The position numbers and the translations under genes are program-made. A stretch of DNA of 64,000 bases from CAYNNP01 sp964398215. Its GTDB lineage: Bacteria > Planctomycetota > Planctomycetia > Pirellulales > Pirellulaceae. Below the pieces are notes generated by a model. That model was not told the origin of the DNA. It was given only the letters and a program-made list of their open reading frames with translations, and searched no databases. Positions within the stretch are counted from its first letter, which is position 1, and each line of letters starts with the position of its first letter. The stretch spans positions 1 through 64,000 of the forward strand of contig CAYNNP010000003.1 in assembly GCA_964398215.1 (NCBI GenBank). The letters run 5' to 3'. This document shows, in pieces, positions 35,938-45,925 of this stretch.

Positions 35938-36018
35938 CCGCGTTGAACACGGCGGCTATAAGTAAAAGCGTTGAAGATGGAAAACGCTTCAGGTCGCGAT
36001 TGCCCCGAAATCGTTTAT

Positions 36019-37953
36019 CTACTTGCGGCTCTTTTTGTCTGCCTTTCTGATCTCTTTCGCAAGCTGCTTTTCTTCCCGGGTCCGATCCTTGTCTTTTCCG
36101 TTGCCGTCTTTCAGTGCCCTGATTTCCTCATCACGCCGTTCTTTCATTCCTTTGACGAAGTCATCAAACTTTTCAAGTTTCGATCTAAGCTGATCTGATT
36201 CCTTTTCACCCATCTCACCTGATTTCAATTTCTGCTGCATTGTGTCACGCCATTGCTTGACTTGCTCGAGTCGCGTTTTGTGAGCTTCACGAATTTCGTC
36301 CTCAGTACGGCCCTCTCCCTTGCCCCAGAATGCAGCAGCTCTTCTTGGTTTATCTGCTTTCTGTTTGTTCGCGTCTTCGTTACCCGCCGTTTCTTGTGGA
36401 CCATCAACGACATTTTCTGCTGCAAATTCTCCTTGCGGCTTCACATGCAACTCCCAGTGATGCAGCATCCCAAAGCGATCATTTTGGGGTCCTCGAATCA
36501 TCAACTGCCAGACACCCTGTATGGTCTTGCCGTTAAAGTGGCTGAGAGATGTTTGTTTTCGCGTCAGCGCCTCGGGGTGAAATGAACCTCGAAATGGCGG
36601 CTTAGCCTTGATGATCGGAGGGCCGGCTTGGTCATCAAATATGGTGCGATCAAAATTGTCATCGCCCCCGCCTACGTTTGTAAACAACTCAATCTGTTGT
36701 CCATCTGGGCCAATCAAAAAGCCTTCTAGGTGCGCACAATGTGAATGCGTCAGGCTCAGTTCTACGTTCAAGTCGCCAACGATAAAATCGTCGGTGACTT
36801 CGATTTCGCTGACGATCGTTTTACGTGGCGGAAGCACTTCGCCAGAATTCGCGCGGTAGACACCGCCGGAGAGCGCTTTGGAGTTCCTGATTTCGTCGAT
36901 CGTGACAATGCCATCACCGTTTGTGTCATACGAAACGAATTGCTCCGCTTTTTCACTTGTCCACTCGTCGGTAAATTCGGACATTGCGATCTGTTGATCG
37001 TTGTTCTGATCACGGTCAAAGAACCAGTCTGGCAAAGCATCCAAAGATTCGTCGCTGGTTTCTTCTTGCCACTTCTGAACGAAACGAAAGAGTTCTTCTC
37101 GAGAAATCTCAGCGTCACGATTGGCATCGATCTGTGAAACCGGCAAGCCCAAATCCTTTGACTCCTGCGCCTCCAATCGTCCGTTGCGATTGGCATCAAA
37201 ATTGGACAGCAAATTGTCCGTCAGATAACCAGGCGAGGTCGGGCCTCGTGATCGCGTATCCAAAGGCCGTGAAGCTTTTTTCTTTTGTGTACCTTTCTCT
37301 TTTGGGTCCGTCCAACTTGGGCGTCCCAGCGCTTTATCGCGCGTCGATTTCTTGGTGAATGCCGATGTGTTGCCGGCTAGAATTCTGCGTCTCGCAAACC
37401 GCTGTTGTAACTCCAGTTCGCTAAGCCGATCGTCTCGATTGAAGTCGGATTCAAAGGGATCACGATACGTCCAGCTTGCTCGCTGTGCTTCTTCCCGTGT
37501 TACAAACCCATTCTTGTCCCGGTCGTATCGCCGGATAATAGAAGATGCTTGACGCCGGTCATCGTCCGTTACCGCGTAGGTTCCTTTGACTGGCAATCCA
37601 AAACCGGGAGTGTACGGTTCACCGTCTGGCACGCCGAATTCAACCACTCCATTTTTCGGAACGGTATCTGGTTCGAGCCGTTCGCCGTTGACACCATTTT
37701 TCAGCGCAAAATAGTAACGCGCCGCTTTCTGATATCGGTCAATTGAGTGCGTTGCAGAAAGGGAGAGCTTCGACGGCTTCGCTATATTCTCTAGATATGG
37801 GCGTGCTAGTGGAGTGATCTCGTTCGGTTCGATCATTCCATTTTCATTGCGATCAAGTCGCTGCAGCGACTGCTGTAAATCGGCTTGAGCCGCTGCGCGT
37901 GTCGCAACGCAACCGATCAACAGAGTTGCGATTCCAATTCGAATAGCAGCCAC
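36019..37953 (-). CDS. Exported EF-hand and P-domain protein
   Basis: Exported protein of 644 residues. The signal peptide ends near residue 22 (ATRAAAQ). Seven EF-hand-type calcium loops are visible at about 34-45, 144-155, 170-181, 253-264, 276-287, 313-324 and 343-354 (for example DRNENGMIEPNE and DTNGDGIVTIDE). Residues about 380-506 form a proprotein-convertase P-domain-like jelly-roll (SLTHSHCAHLEGFLIGPDG, then HHWELHVKPQG). The last 110 residues are highly charged and coiled-coil-like. No protease domain is present. The start is a GTG with GGGAG eight bases upstream, and the preceding gene ends only 14 bases away, so the two are coupled. Confidence 0.82.
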   Translation of the reverse strand: MAAIRIGIATLLIGCVATRAAAQADLQQSLQRLDRNENGMIEPNEITPLARPYLENIAKPSKLSLSATHSIDRYQKAARYYFALKNGVNGERLEPDTVPKNGVVEFGVPDGEPYTPGFGLPVKGTYAVTDDDRRQASSIIRRYDRDKNGFVTREEAQRASWTYRDPFESDFNRDDRLSELELQQRFARRRILAGNTSAFTKKSTRDKALGRPSWTDPKEKGTQKKKASRPLDTRSRGPTSPGYLTDNLLSNFDANRNGRLEAQESKDLGLPVSQIDANRDAEISREELFRFVQKWQEETSDESLDALPDWFFDRDQNNDQQIAMSEFTDEWTSEKAEQFVSYDTNGDGIVTIDEIRNSKALSGGVYRANSGEVLPPRKTIVSEIEVTDDFIVGDLNVELSLTHSHCAHLEGFLIGPDGQQIELFTNVGGGDDNFDRTIFDDQAGPPIIKAKPPFRGSFHPEALTRKQTSLSHFNGKTIQGVWQLMIRGPQNDRFGMLHHWELHVKPQGEFAAENVVDGPQETAGNEDANKQKADKPRRAAAFWGKGEGRTEDEIREAHKTRLEQVKQWRDTMQQKLKSGEMGEKESDQLRSKLEKFDDFVKGMKERRDEEIRALKDGNGKDKDRTREEKQLAKEIRKADKKSRK

Positions 37954-37967
37954 GCTTTCGTCTCCCG

Positions 37968-40448
37968 TTATCGGTCTTTTCTGCCAGCAGCGTTTGATGA
38001 ACTGCGAGCCCCAGAGTTCGAGGGTCCAGGATTGCTGGATTCACCCGTCATGATCTGCTCGATCAATGTTCCATACAGTTCTGCGTTGACCGGTGCGATC
38101 ACTTCCACAGCTTGCTCTGCCTTCGAATCGATTGACATTACCAGCTTTTCCACATCGGCAAACAGTTGATCGGGAGCCGTAATGATCAGTGAGTTACTGG
38201 CTTCGTGAACCGTGACAGTCATGGTCGGTTCTAGATTTTTGGTGGGTTGTCGCTTTGGTTGCGGCTGTTGCTTTTTGGACTTGTCACCAGCCTGAGCTTG
38301 ACGCGGATCCCCCTGACCAGGCTGCGGCTTCTGACCTGGCTTTGCCGGTGTGGCAGCTGCCGTTGGCGTACCCTTTGCCACACGGCTAGCATAGGCTTCG
38401 CGAACCACGTCAGCGACCTCGCTCGCTCTAGCGTTTTGTAGTTCGATAATGTGTGACTTTCCATACGTCTCAATATCCGTGATGCTTTTGTCACGATCAA
38501 TGATCTCTAAGTATCCTTCGATTCGATCGATCTCCGACACAGTACCTTGGGCGATCAATCGATTGAGCCGTGAATCGCTGACGACGGTCATCGAATCGAT
38601 CGTCAGCGTCATCGTTCCCTCGCGAGACAACAGCAGACTGCCAAAGAAACTATCGCCAGCGGAGGAAACAAACCCATTGACCAGTGAAGACCCAGTTTCG
38701 GATTCCACCGTGTCGCCGCCATCGATCAATTCTGCCAGCATTCGAATCGCGTCATCAGCCTTGGTGTACTTCAGATAAAAGACGATTGGTTTCGAAGGAT
38801 TGGAGTCCATTGGACCCGCGATCATACGAATATGTTCCTCGAACCGGTCAAGAGCCTTGGTGTCTTCTGACTGAATGATCAGTCCACGACTTGTTAGCTG
38901 GCACCGGATAACAGGTGCTTTGGATACCGAACTTGTCGAAGTCAATGTGACTGGAGGCGGCAGCAATTTCGTTTTTTTGATCACATCCGGTTTAGGCTTG
39001 GGGGCTTCACCAATCACGCGTTCCCCAACCGCTTCTTCAGCTGGATCAGCATCATAAAAGACGACAGGATTGGATTCTCGCCAGAATTTCACAGCAGATT
39101 CCAGCACGCGTCTGGCATCATCGCCTTTGAGTGGCAACAGACGCATGGTGCTGTTTTCATCTACCGATCCGTTTGTCGCAGAATCAAGTCCTTCAACGAT
39201 CTCCTCGATTTCCTCAATCTTGGATTTCTTTCCGCGAACATAGAGACGCATGTTGGCTGGGTCGGCATCGATCTTTGGAGCATCAGGATCGACATCCTTG
39301 GGGTCGTCCAGTGGATCCGGCAAGTCCATCATTTCTTCCAATAGACTGACGACAACGAACGGATCAGCAGTGCGAAGCTGAATCACTTTAAAGCTCTCTC
39401 GGGAGCCCTGGATTTCTTCGACTGTACTGGCGATCTGTGCCTGAATTTTTGGCGGTGCGAGCGCTACAATCGCATCGGAATCCTCATCCATCGAGATTCG
39501 AATGGTCTTCTTTCCGGACATCAGCGTTTGCAAAACATCGTAGACAGTTTTCAGATTGCCGCCTTTGACTTCATGCGACTGAACGATCGACGGCTCAATG
39601 AAGTCTTCGTCCGATTCATCCGGTTTATCGACCTGCTCGATCAAGCTCTTTAACAGTTTGACTTTGTCTTCGAGCCCAGTGACAAAAATCTTTTGACCCA
39701 GCGGATCAGCTGACAAGCTAATATCGATCCCGATGAACTCGCCTGTCGCCAACCCGATGTGAGGCCGAACTGCTGTCAGAACTTCTTCTGCCGTGGAATG
39801 CTTGAGTTCAAAACTATCAACCACTGGCACATCTGGATTCTTGCTGTCAAACGCTTCCAACACCGCTTGAACTTTCTGAAGTTTTGAGACTGTCTCGGTG
39901 ATGATCAACTGATTGGTCCGCTCAAGGATCGCCGGAGTGATCATCAGATTCAGGGTTGAAAGCTCTTGGACCGCTTCGTCGGCTTCAATCTCGTCATCTA
40001 ACTTGAAAATGCATTTGACGACATCAAACTTATTTCGCGTCTTCAATGCATCGGTTTTCACAAAGTCAACCATCGCATCAAGCTGTTGCAGGCTACGAGG
40101 ATCACTCATGTTGATCACGGACAACAAGCGACCACTTCGAATGAGCGTGAAACCTTGAGGCACAAGAAACAGGTTCACTCGTGAAATGGCTTGGTCCAAA
40201 GTGTATTTGCCATTGTCTGAATAGGTAAAACTGCCTGTTGGCAAATCTCCTACGTGCAGCGCAAAATTTCCTTCGGTTGCCAGCCACTTGATTACTTCGC
40301 GCCAAGGCGTTCCATCAAACGAAAACTGCACGATCCGCGCATTGTCGACAGGTGGCTGTTGTGCATTCGCACAAGTAGCGATCCCCGTCAAAACTATCGC
40401 CATGGACAAAACTGCGTTCTTCACATGTCCAAGCAGGAAATCTGTCAT
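37968..40448 (-). CDS. Secretin N-domain (NolW-repeat) protein lacking a secretin barrel
   Basis: Exported protein of 826 residues. The signal peptide is MTDFLLGHVKNAVLSMAIVL, cut near NAQQ. An N0-like start (VQFSFDGTPWREVIKWLATEG) is followed by several NolW-type modules, recognisable from repeats of the LIITET/LIAQGTVSEIDRIEGYLEIID type and QVDKPDES-style endings. A Pro/Gln/Lys linker (QKPQPGQGDPRQ) precedes a last module with SLIITAPDQLFADVEKLV. The membrane-spanning secretin C-terminal domain is absent, so it cannot form an outer-membrane pore alone. The ATG at 40446-40448 is chosen because it begins the signal peptide; 59 upstream in-frame residues are not protein-like. It is co-transcribed with the EF-hand gene. 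Confidence 0.82.
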   Translation of the reverse strand: MTDFLLGHVKNAVLSMAIVLTGIATCANAQQPPVDNARIVQFSFDGTPWREVIKWLATEGNFALHVGDLPTGSFTYSDNGKYTLDQAISRVNLFLVPQGFTLIRSGRLLSVINMSDPRSLQQLDAMVDFVKTDALKTRNKFDVVKCIFKLDDEIEADEAVQELSTLNLMITPAILERTNQLIITETVSKLQKVQAVLEAFDSKNPDVPVVDSFELKHSTAEEVLTAVRPHIGLATGEFIGIDISLSADPLGQKIFVTGLEDKVKLLKSLIEQVDKPDESDEDFIEPSIVQSHEVKGGNLKTVYDVLQTLMSGKKTIRISMDEDSDAIVALAPPKIQAQIASTVEEIQGSRESFKVIQLRTADPFVVVSLLEEMMDLPDPLDDPKDVDPDAPKIDADPANMRLYVRGKKSKIEEIEEIVEGLDSATNGSVDENSTMRLLPLKGDDARRVLESAVKFWRESNPVVFYDADPAEEAVGERVIGEAPKPKPDVIKKTKLLPPPVTLTSTSSVSKAPVIRCQLTSRGLIIQSEDTKALDRFEEHIRMIAGPMDSNPSKPIVFYLKYTKADDAIRMLAELIDGGDTVESETGSSLVNGFVSSAGDSFFGSLLLSREGTMTLTIDSMTVVSDSRLNRLIAQGTVSEIDRIEGYLEIIDRDKSITDIETYGKSHIIELQNARASEVADVVREAYASRVAKGTPTAAATPAKPGQKPQPGQGDPRQAQAGDKSKKQQPQPKRQPTKNLEPTMTVTVHEASNSLIITAPDQLFADVEKLVMSIDSKAEQAVEVIAPVNAELYGTLIEQIMTGESSNPGPSNSGARSSSNAAGRKDR

Positions 40449-40903
40449 TCGATTCGGTGGGGAGGAAGGAGCACTGATTGATCGGAAAGATCGTCGCCAA
40501 ATGGGCGTAATGTCCGACGCATGCGGGGCAGGGTTTGCGAGATTTTTCAAGCGATGATTCAATCTCGAGTGGTACACAGAGGGTACTAGAATGCCTGTAA
40601 AAGTCAATGTTTCTTTGGGTACCAAAGCCTTTTGCGCTCATTCGCTGAGCCTGCATTCAACGCAGTTTACAGGGCGTGTTTGTCGCAAACGGTAGCCTCT
40701 GTCGCGGTTTTGCTGGATTCCGCGATTCACTGACTTTTTGGGTCTACCGAACCCTATCAGCTAGCCACCTCTTTTACGAAAGGCAGCAAAACTGAACGAT
40801 ATGAGACGGATGCGGGCTCAACTGGTTCATTTCTGGCATCGATTCGATCCGCAGAATCTGCTTCAGTGACGCAGCGACACAATCCACCGCGGCCGAGAAA
40901 CCG
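40449..40903. other. Intergenic region upstream of the NolW-repeat gene
   Basis: 455 bases between the stop of the CrtI-type gene and the start of the NolW-repeat gene, both on the minus strand. The promoter of the NolW/EF-hand operon should be here. I see no protein-like frame, no strong hairpin with a T-run and no copy of the dispersed repeats. Confidence 0.5.
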
Positions 40904-42337
40904 TTACACCGGCGACGCTTCGCTTGTCAGCATCTGATCCACTTCGTTGCTCACAATGACTCCGTAATTGATCGCGCCCAGCCAACCGCTCATGATGATT
41001 CCGCAACTGCCAGCGTGGTACATTCCACCAACCTGTTGGGACAATTCACGGCTAACCCCCAGGCCTTCAAACTTAGTACCAAAACTGGCACCAAGTTCAT
41101 GTCGGGTGTAGTGATTGAAAGTTCTTGGCGTAGCCGCTTCGGCACGATCGATCTTGTTCCGGATTCCTGGAATGTATTTTTCTAACGCATCGATCGTTGT
41201 CTCGACCAATTCTGTTTTACTAGCCGCGTAGTCTTCATCGCTCATGTCGGCCCAATCTGACCAATTCGCATTCGTACTGCTGACAATCGCGTAGCGCTCT
41301 TTCTTCTTTTGCGGCCGAGTCCGTGGATAGTAAAAGCTAAATGTTCGCGATGTGATGTCGCGACTCAATAAGAGGTCTGTACGAAACTCGTTCGCTGTAC
41401 TGGTAAAGAACAAATCTCCAGACGATTCGTCGATCGATTCGCCCTCTTTTAAAGCCATATAGACTTGAGTACTACTGTTATTGAGCCGGACATTTTCGGT
41501 GCGTTGGGCGTAGTCTTGATCCAATCGATCTTTGCCAACCATCTTCAAAATCGTGGTCTTCAAATTTGCATTGCTGACAACTGCTTTGCAACCGATTCGT
41601 CGTCCATTGACTTCAACTGCCGACACACGCCCATCTTTGGTTTCGATCTTGTCCGCGCCACAATTGATTCGAATATCGACTCCGTTCTTCACCAGTTCTT
41701 TTTTCATCCTGCCGACCAAATCTTCGGTCCCACCTTCGTAAATGAACACACCCTTGTTCATGAAGTTGCTAAAGACAATGCCATACGTTATCGCGGGGTC
41801 TTCCAGTGTCGAACCGTTCGCATACGTGATTGGTTCCATCAGCAGCCGGACAACGTCGGGGCGACCAGGAAAGAATTTGTCAAACAGCTCACGCGTTGTT
41901 AGTTGCTGATCGTCGTAGAAATTCATTCCGCGCGCGGTATCAAAGAAATCATTTACCGTTTCGTGTGCGATCCCAAAATCCGTTGTCAGCAAACGGGTGA
42001 AGTCTTCGCGGTTGAATGTCGTCGTCAAAGAAAACTGCGGATTGTCAAAACGAATGTTCTTTAGTTGAACGATTCGATCAGCGATATCGCGTGTCCAGTA
42101 GCGACGGCAGGACTTGATCATGCCGTGCGGGAATCCGTGCAATGAGATATCAAACACGTGCCCGCCTGGACGCAAGAACCAGGTCGCCAAGCCGCCAAGT
42201 TTGTAATGTTGTTCCAGCAACAAAACACGGTGCCCAGCTCGGCCCAACACATTGGCGCTTGTCATACCCCCCAGCCCACTTCCAATGACGATCACATCAT
42301 AAAAGTCAGCAGCGTCTTTCAAGAAGTCTTTTGGCAT
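40904..42337 (-). CDS. CrtI-type FAD-dependent oxidoreductase (phytoene desaturase/isomerase-like)
   Basis: Flavoprotein of 477 residues. The dinucleotide motif [22 protein letters not shown] and the following [15 protein letters not shown] mark the phytoene desaturase / carotenoid isomerase superfamily. The C-terminal FAD motif is [23 protein letters not shown]. Members desaturate or isomerise polyenes, or saturate retinoids (RetSat). The substrate is unknown here, since no phytoene synthase or other carotenoid gene is in the window. The ATG at 42335-42337 is chosen because the 14 residues upstream are not family-like. It is divergent from the sulfatase pair across a palindromic spacer. Confidence 0.85.
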   Translation of the reverse strand: MPKDFLKDAADFYDVIVIGSGLGGMTSANVLGRAGHRVLLLEQHYKLGGLATWFLRPGGHVFDISLHGFPHGMIKSCRRYWTRDIADRIVQLKNIRFDNPQFSLTTTFNREDFTRLLTTDFGIAHETVNDFFDTARGMNFYDDQQLTTRELFDKFFPGRPDVVRLLMEPITYANGSTLEDPAITYGIVFSNFMNKGVFIYEGGTEDLVGRMKKELVKNGVDIRINCGADKIETKDGRVSAVEVNGRRIGCKAVVSNANLKTTILKMVGKDRLDQDYAQRTENVRLNNSSTQVYMALKEGESIDESSGDLFFTSTANEFRTDLLLSRDITSRTFSFYYPRTRPQKKKERYAIVSSTNANWSDWADMSDEDYAASKTELVETTIDALEKYIPGIRNKIDRAEAATPRTFNHYTRHELGASFGTKFEGLGVSRELSQQVGGMYHAGSCGIIMSGWLGAINYGVIVSNEVDQMLTSEASPV

Positions 42338-42391
42338 TGAACGTGATTTGTAGGAATTCAGGTAACAGGGGGAAATCAAATCGGCTCCACG

Positions 42392-42500
42392 AGCCGCACA
42401 ACCCTTTCTTTCATTTGAACAATAACAAGCGTTAATTCAACCGCTGATTGCAAAGTCGTTGAATTAGCGGGGTGCTAGAGTACCGTGGGGCTGTGCGGCC
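42392..42500. repeat. Nested inverted repeats in divergent spacer
   Basis: Outer arms AGCCGCACAACCC (42392-42404) and GGGGCTGTGCGGCC (42487-42500) are near-perfect inverted copies. Inside them, a second pair centred on TAATTCAAC (42433-42441) and GTTGAATTA (42458-42466) is also inverted. The whole 109-base stretch could fold into a long, interrupted stem. It lies between the start of the CrtI-type gene (minus) and the first sulfatase (plus), where both promoters should be. Confidence 0.7.
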
Positions 42501-42537
42501 TTTCTCCTGAACCGACTTATCCTACGTGCGAAAGCGA

Positions 42538-44142
42538 ATGTCCCGACTAATTTGCCTTGTTGTTTTATCCATTGCGTGTTTGTCGACAACGACCGCTGAT
42601 GCTGCACGACCGAATTTCGTCGTATTGCTGGCCGATGATCTTGGTTTTGGGGACATCACCAGCAAACGGATGCCGCTTTCGACGCCGCTTGCGGCCAGGG
42701 GAACTCGGTTAAACCTTTACGCCCACCAGAACTGTATGCCCACACGAGTGGCTTTGCTGACGGGTCGATACCCGTACGAGTTCAACATTCCCAGCGTCTA
42801 TCCGCCACCGTTGAACCCTGGCTTGCCTCACTATCAGCGGCTGATTTCGGATCGTCTTAAGTTAGCTGGTTACACATGTGGGATGTATGGCAAATGGCAC
42901 CTTGGCTGGCGAGAGCGATCGCTTTGGCCAACCCGTCGCGGGTTTGACGAGTTCATCGGGATGCTGGGTGGCCACATCAACAGCTACGGAACACAAAAAG
43001 ACGGCTTCCCGTATGACGATGGGAACATCGGTCACGACCACCATGGCTTTCATGATATGCAAGTCAACGAGGTGCCGCTTTACACATCGCGATATTCCAC
43101 CGAGATCTTCCGCGACGCCGCGATGGAATTCATCGAAAAGAAATCATCACAATCACAACCGTTTTTTCTTTACGTGCCATTCAATGCTCCGCACGGGCCA
43201 TTTTCGGCGCCACGACGATACGTCGACCAAGCGATCCAAACCGGTGACTTTGATGCATCGCTAAAGGAGCGCTTGATTGTCAGATCAGCCGATGTGCTTA
43301 CCGCTGACTACTCAAACCCTCAAGACGTTCACGATACGGCCAAGCTGATGTATGCCGCAGCGGTGCTTTCGCTGGACCAAGCCGTTGATGCGATCTACCG
43401 CAAACTTGAGGAAACGGGTGTCGCCGACAACACGTTCTTTATTTTTGCGTCTGACAACGGTGTGTCTTACACATTCGACCCGTCAGCTACCCGGCGGGTG
43501 TCGGTGCCCGTTGGATCATCTGCGCCGCTTCGCGGCGCCAAAGGAAGCGTCTTCGAAGCTGGTTTCCGAGTTGCCAACTTTGCGATCTGGCCCGGAAAGA
43601 TCTCGCCAGGTCAAAAGGTCGATTCCAATATCTGGATTGGCGATTTGCCGGCCACGTTCTTGACCCTCGCTGGTGCTCGCGTTCCATCGTCGATCGACGG
43701 TGCCAACATAATGCCAGCCATTGAATCGGGGGCTTCGCTAGTGCGTCCCAAATTCGGGCGGCACATCGTGCCTTATATGATCAAGTTCAGAACAACTCGA
43801 GCAGATTTGCCGCAAGTCACACATGCTGGGCAGATTGCCATGATTTGGAAGTGGAGAAAGTATATTCGCCAAGTCTATTTTGACGCTGATGGCGAACTTG
43901 TCCTTGGCCTGAACGAGAGACTTTATGACATCGTCAATGATCCTGGCGAACGCACTAATTTGGCCGCAGCTTTGCCAACTGTGCTTGCCAATGCTCGCCG
44001 GGCCTACGAAGGGATCGGAGGCGACGGACTGTTCGACAAAATCGATCTAATCCCTACCGGTGGTTGGCACACCGTTGAACGCACCTTGGATTTCGGATTC
44101 GATAGTTCAACGCCTATTCTGGAAACGGATGTCGTGCCATAG
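42538..44142 (+). CDS. Formylglycine-dependent sulfatase (first of tandem pair)
   Basis: Exported sulfatase of 534 residues. After a signal peptide (about 1-22, ending TTADA) the metal-binding NFVVLLADDLG and the active-site motif NCMPTRVALLTGRYP are visible. Cys in CxPTR is the residue converted to formylglycine. Further metal and substrate residues lie in GKWHLGW, HDHHGFHDM, NAPHGPFSAP and FASDNG. The enzyme should remove sulfate esters from an external glycan, in keeping with the sulfatase-rich lifestyle of marine planctomycetes. The ATG at 42538 begins the signal peptide; a GTG 12 bases upstream is the alternative. A close paralogue follows 139 bases downstream. Confidence 0.93.
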   Translation: MSRLICLVVLSIACLSTTTADAARPNFVVLLADDLGFGDITSKRMPLSTPLAARGTRLNLYAHQNCMPTRVALLTGRYPYEFNIPSVYPPPLNPGLPHYQRLISDRLKLAGYTCGMYGKWHLGWRERSLWPTRRGFDEFIGMLGGHINSYGTQKDGFPYDDGNIGHDHHGFHDMQVNEVPLYTSRYSTEIFRDAAMEFIEKKSSQSQPFFLYVPFNAPHGPFSAPRRYVDQAIQTGDFDASLKERLIVRSADVLTADYSNPQDVHDTAKLMYAAAVLSLDQAVDAIYRKLEETGVADNTFFIFASDNGVSYTFDPSATRRVSVPVGSSAPLRGAKGSVFEAGFRVANFAIWPGKISPGQKVDSNIWIGDLPATFLTLAGARVPSSIDGANIMPAIESGASLVRPKFGRHIVPYMIKFRTTRADLPQVTHAGQIAMIWKWRKYIRQVYFDADGELVLGLNERLYDIVNDPGERTNLAAALPTVLANARRAYEGIGGDGLFDKIDLIPTGGWHTVERTLDFGFDSSTPILETDVVP

Positions 44143-44281
44143 CATCGCAACCCGCAAGCGTGGCAGAATGCGAATAGCCTGCCTGGATCACAAGCCAAGT
44201 GCGGCGTTTACTCCCTATCCAAATGATCTTGTGGTTGATTGCAAGCAACAGTCGATAAGACATTTTGATGTTCTTTTTTTG

Positions 44282-45907
44282 ATGAGTTTGCAAATGATTC
44301 GTTTCAGTATTCTGTTCACTATCCTTCTGATCGGACCGATCTTTTCCTGCGGCGAATGCCGGGCGGATAGCCGTCCAAATATCGTCGTACTGCTAGTGGA
44401 CGACTTGGGGTATGCGGATATTCGCCCAGAGCGAATGCCAAAGACAGCTGCGTTATCACAACGAGGTACTCAGCTAAATCTCTACACCCACCAGAACTGT
44501 GCTCCGACTCGAGTGGCTCTGATGACTGGGCGTTACCCATACGACTTCAACATCCCTAGCGTTTATCCGCCGCCTACCTACCAGGGTGTGCCCACCGACG
44601 TAAAAATGGTGTCTACTCATCTCAAGGACGCAGGCTACCACTGTGGTTGTTTTGGCAAGTGGCACTTGGGTTGGCAAGATCGATGGCAGTGGCCCACGCG
44701 ACGCGGCTTCGACGAATTCGTTGGAACACTTGGCGGACACATCACAAGCTACGGGACCCTGAGAGACGGATTCCCGCACGCCAATGGATATGTGGGACAC
44801 GACCACCATGGCATGCATGACATGCAGATCAACGAAGTGCCTCTTTATACATCACGGTATTCGACTCACTTGTTCCGTGATGGTGCTCTTCGATTCATTG
44901 AGAAAGCATCCCAGCGCGACCAGCCATTTTTCATGTACGTGCCTTTCAACGCTCCTCATGGGCCATTTTCTGCTCCAAGAGAATACGTTGATCGAGCTTT
45001 TGCAACAGGCGATTTCGACCCGGGTTTGATCGACAAGCTGCAAGAAATACCCGGCGATATTTTGACTGCGGACCAGTCGAAACCTCAAGACGTACATGAT
45101 ACGGCCAGACTGATGTACGCGGCTTCCGTATTCGCTGTTGATGACGCAGTCGCCGACATCTATCAAAAACTAGAAGAGAAAGGTGAGGCCGACAACACGC
45201 TGCTTCTGTTCGCTTCGGATAACGGGGTTTCATACACATACGATCCATCGTCCAGATACCGCACACCAAACCTAGTCGGATCGTCCGCTCCTCTTAGCGG
45301 CCAAAAGGGATCAAACGCAGAAGGCGGTATCAGGGTTGCAAACTTTGCAATTTGGCCTGGTCGAATCGCACCAGGTCAAGTCATTGATTCCAAAATTTGG
45401 ATCGGTGACCTTGCTCCTACTTTCATGCAAATAGCAGGGGTTTCGATTCCTGAGGAAATTGACGGTGGCACTATCTTGCACGCCATTGATTCCAATCGAC
45501 CTGTTTTTCGTCGCCATGGACAGACCTTGATTCCGTATATGATCAAGTTTGCATTCAATAATGATACTGTACCCGAAGCTTCCTACTCTGGTCGAATCGT
45601 CGTTATCTGGCGATGGCGAAAGTACACTCGGCGTATCTACTGGGATGCCGACTGGAACCAACTTGATCGAATTGAAGAAACCATGTTCGACATTGATAAC
45701 GATCCAGGTGAGCGCAACAACCTGACCGAAGCATTGCCTGGCGTTTTGGAGCGAGCCCGTGTTCAATACCAAAGCTTGGGTGGCGATTCCATTTTCGACC
45801 AAATCGATGTGATCTCTCGAGCCGGTGTGTGGTCTGGTTTTCAAAGCACCGTTGACTTTGGATTTGACGATCCACAGCAAGTCCTTGAATCAAACTTGGT
45901 GCCGTAA
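44282..45907 (+). CDS. Formylglycine-dependent sulfatase (second of tandem pair)
   Basis: Exported sulfatase of 541 residues, a clear paralogue of the preceding gene: NIVVLLVDDLG, NCAPTRVALMTGRYP with the formylglycine Cys, GKWHLGW, HDHHGMHDM, NAPHGPFSAP and FASDNGVSY occur at matching positions. Signal peptide MIRFSILFTILLIGPIFSC. The ATG at 44282 is chosen because it directly precedes the signal peptide; 74 upstream in-frame residues overlap the first sulfatase and are not protein-like. The pair probably arose by tandem duplication and may act on neighbouring sulfate positions. No anaerobic sulfatase-maturating enzyme is nearby. Confidence 0.93.
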   Translation: MSLQMIRFSILFTILLIGPIFSCGECRADSRPNIVVLLVDDLGYADIRPERMPKTAALSQRGTQLNLYTHQNCAPTRVALMTGRYPYDFNIPSVYPPPTYQGVPTDVKMVSTHLKDAGYHCGCFGKWHLGWQDRWQWPTRRGFDEFVGTLGGHITSYGTLRDGFPHANGYVGHDHHGMHDMQINEVPLYTSRYSTHLFRDGALRFIEKASQRDQPFFMYVPFNAPHGPFSAPREYVDRAFATGDFDPGLIDKLQEIPGDILTADQSKPQDVHDTARLMYAASVFAVDDAVADIYQKLEEKGEADNTLLLFASDNGVSYTYDPSSRYRTPNLVGSSAPLSGQKGSNAEGGIRVANFAIWPGRIAPGQVIDSKIWIGDLAPTFMQIAGVSIPEEIDGGTILHAIDSNRPVFRRHGQTLIPYMIKFAFNNDTVPEASYSGRIVVIWRWRKYTRRIYWDADWNQLDRIEETMFDIDNDPGERNNLTEALPGVLERARVQYQSLGGDSIFDQIDVISRAGVWSGFQSTVDFGFDDPQQVLESNLVP

Positions 45908-45925
45908 GAATCGCCTCGCTGCGTG

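Noticed and set aside
35938..36018. Possible terminator between the convergent genes at 35937 and 36019
   Set aside because: Short inverted segments (AAAGCGTT/AACGCTT) are present, but no T-run follows on either strand.
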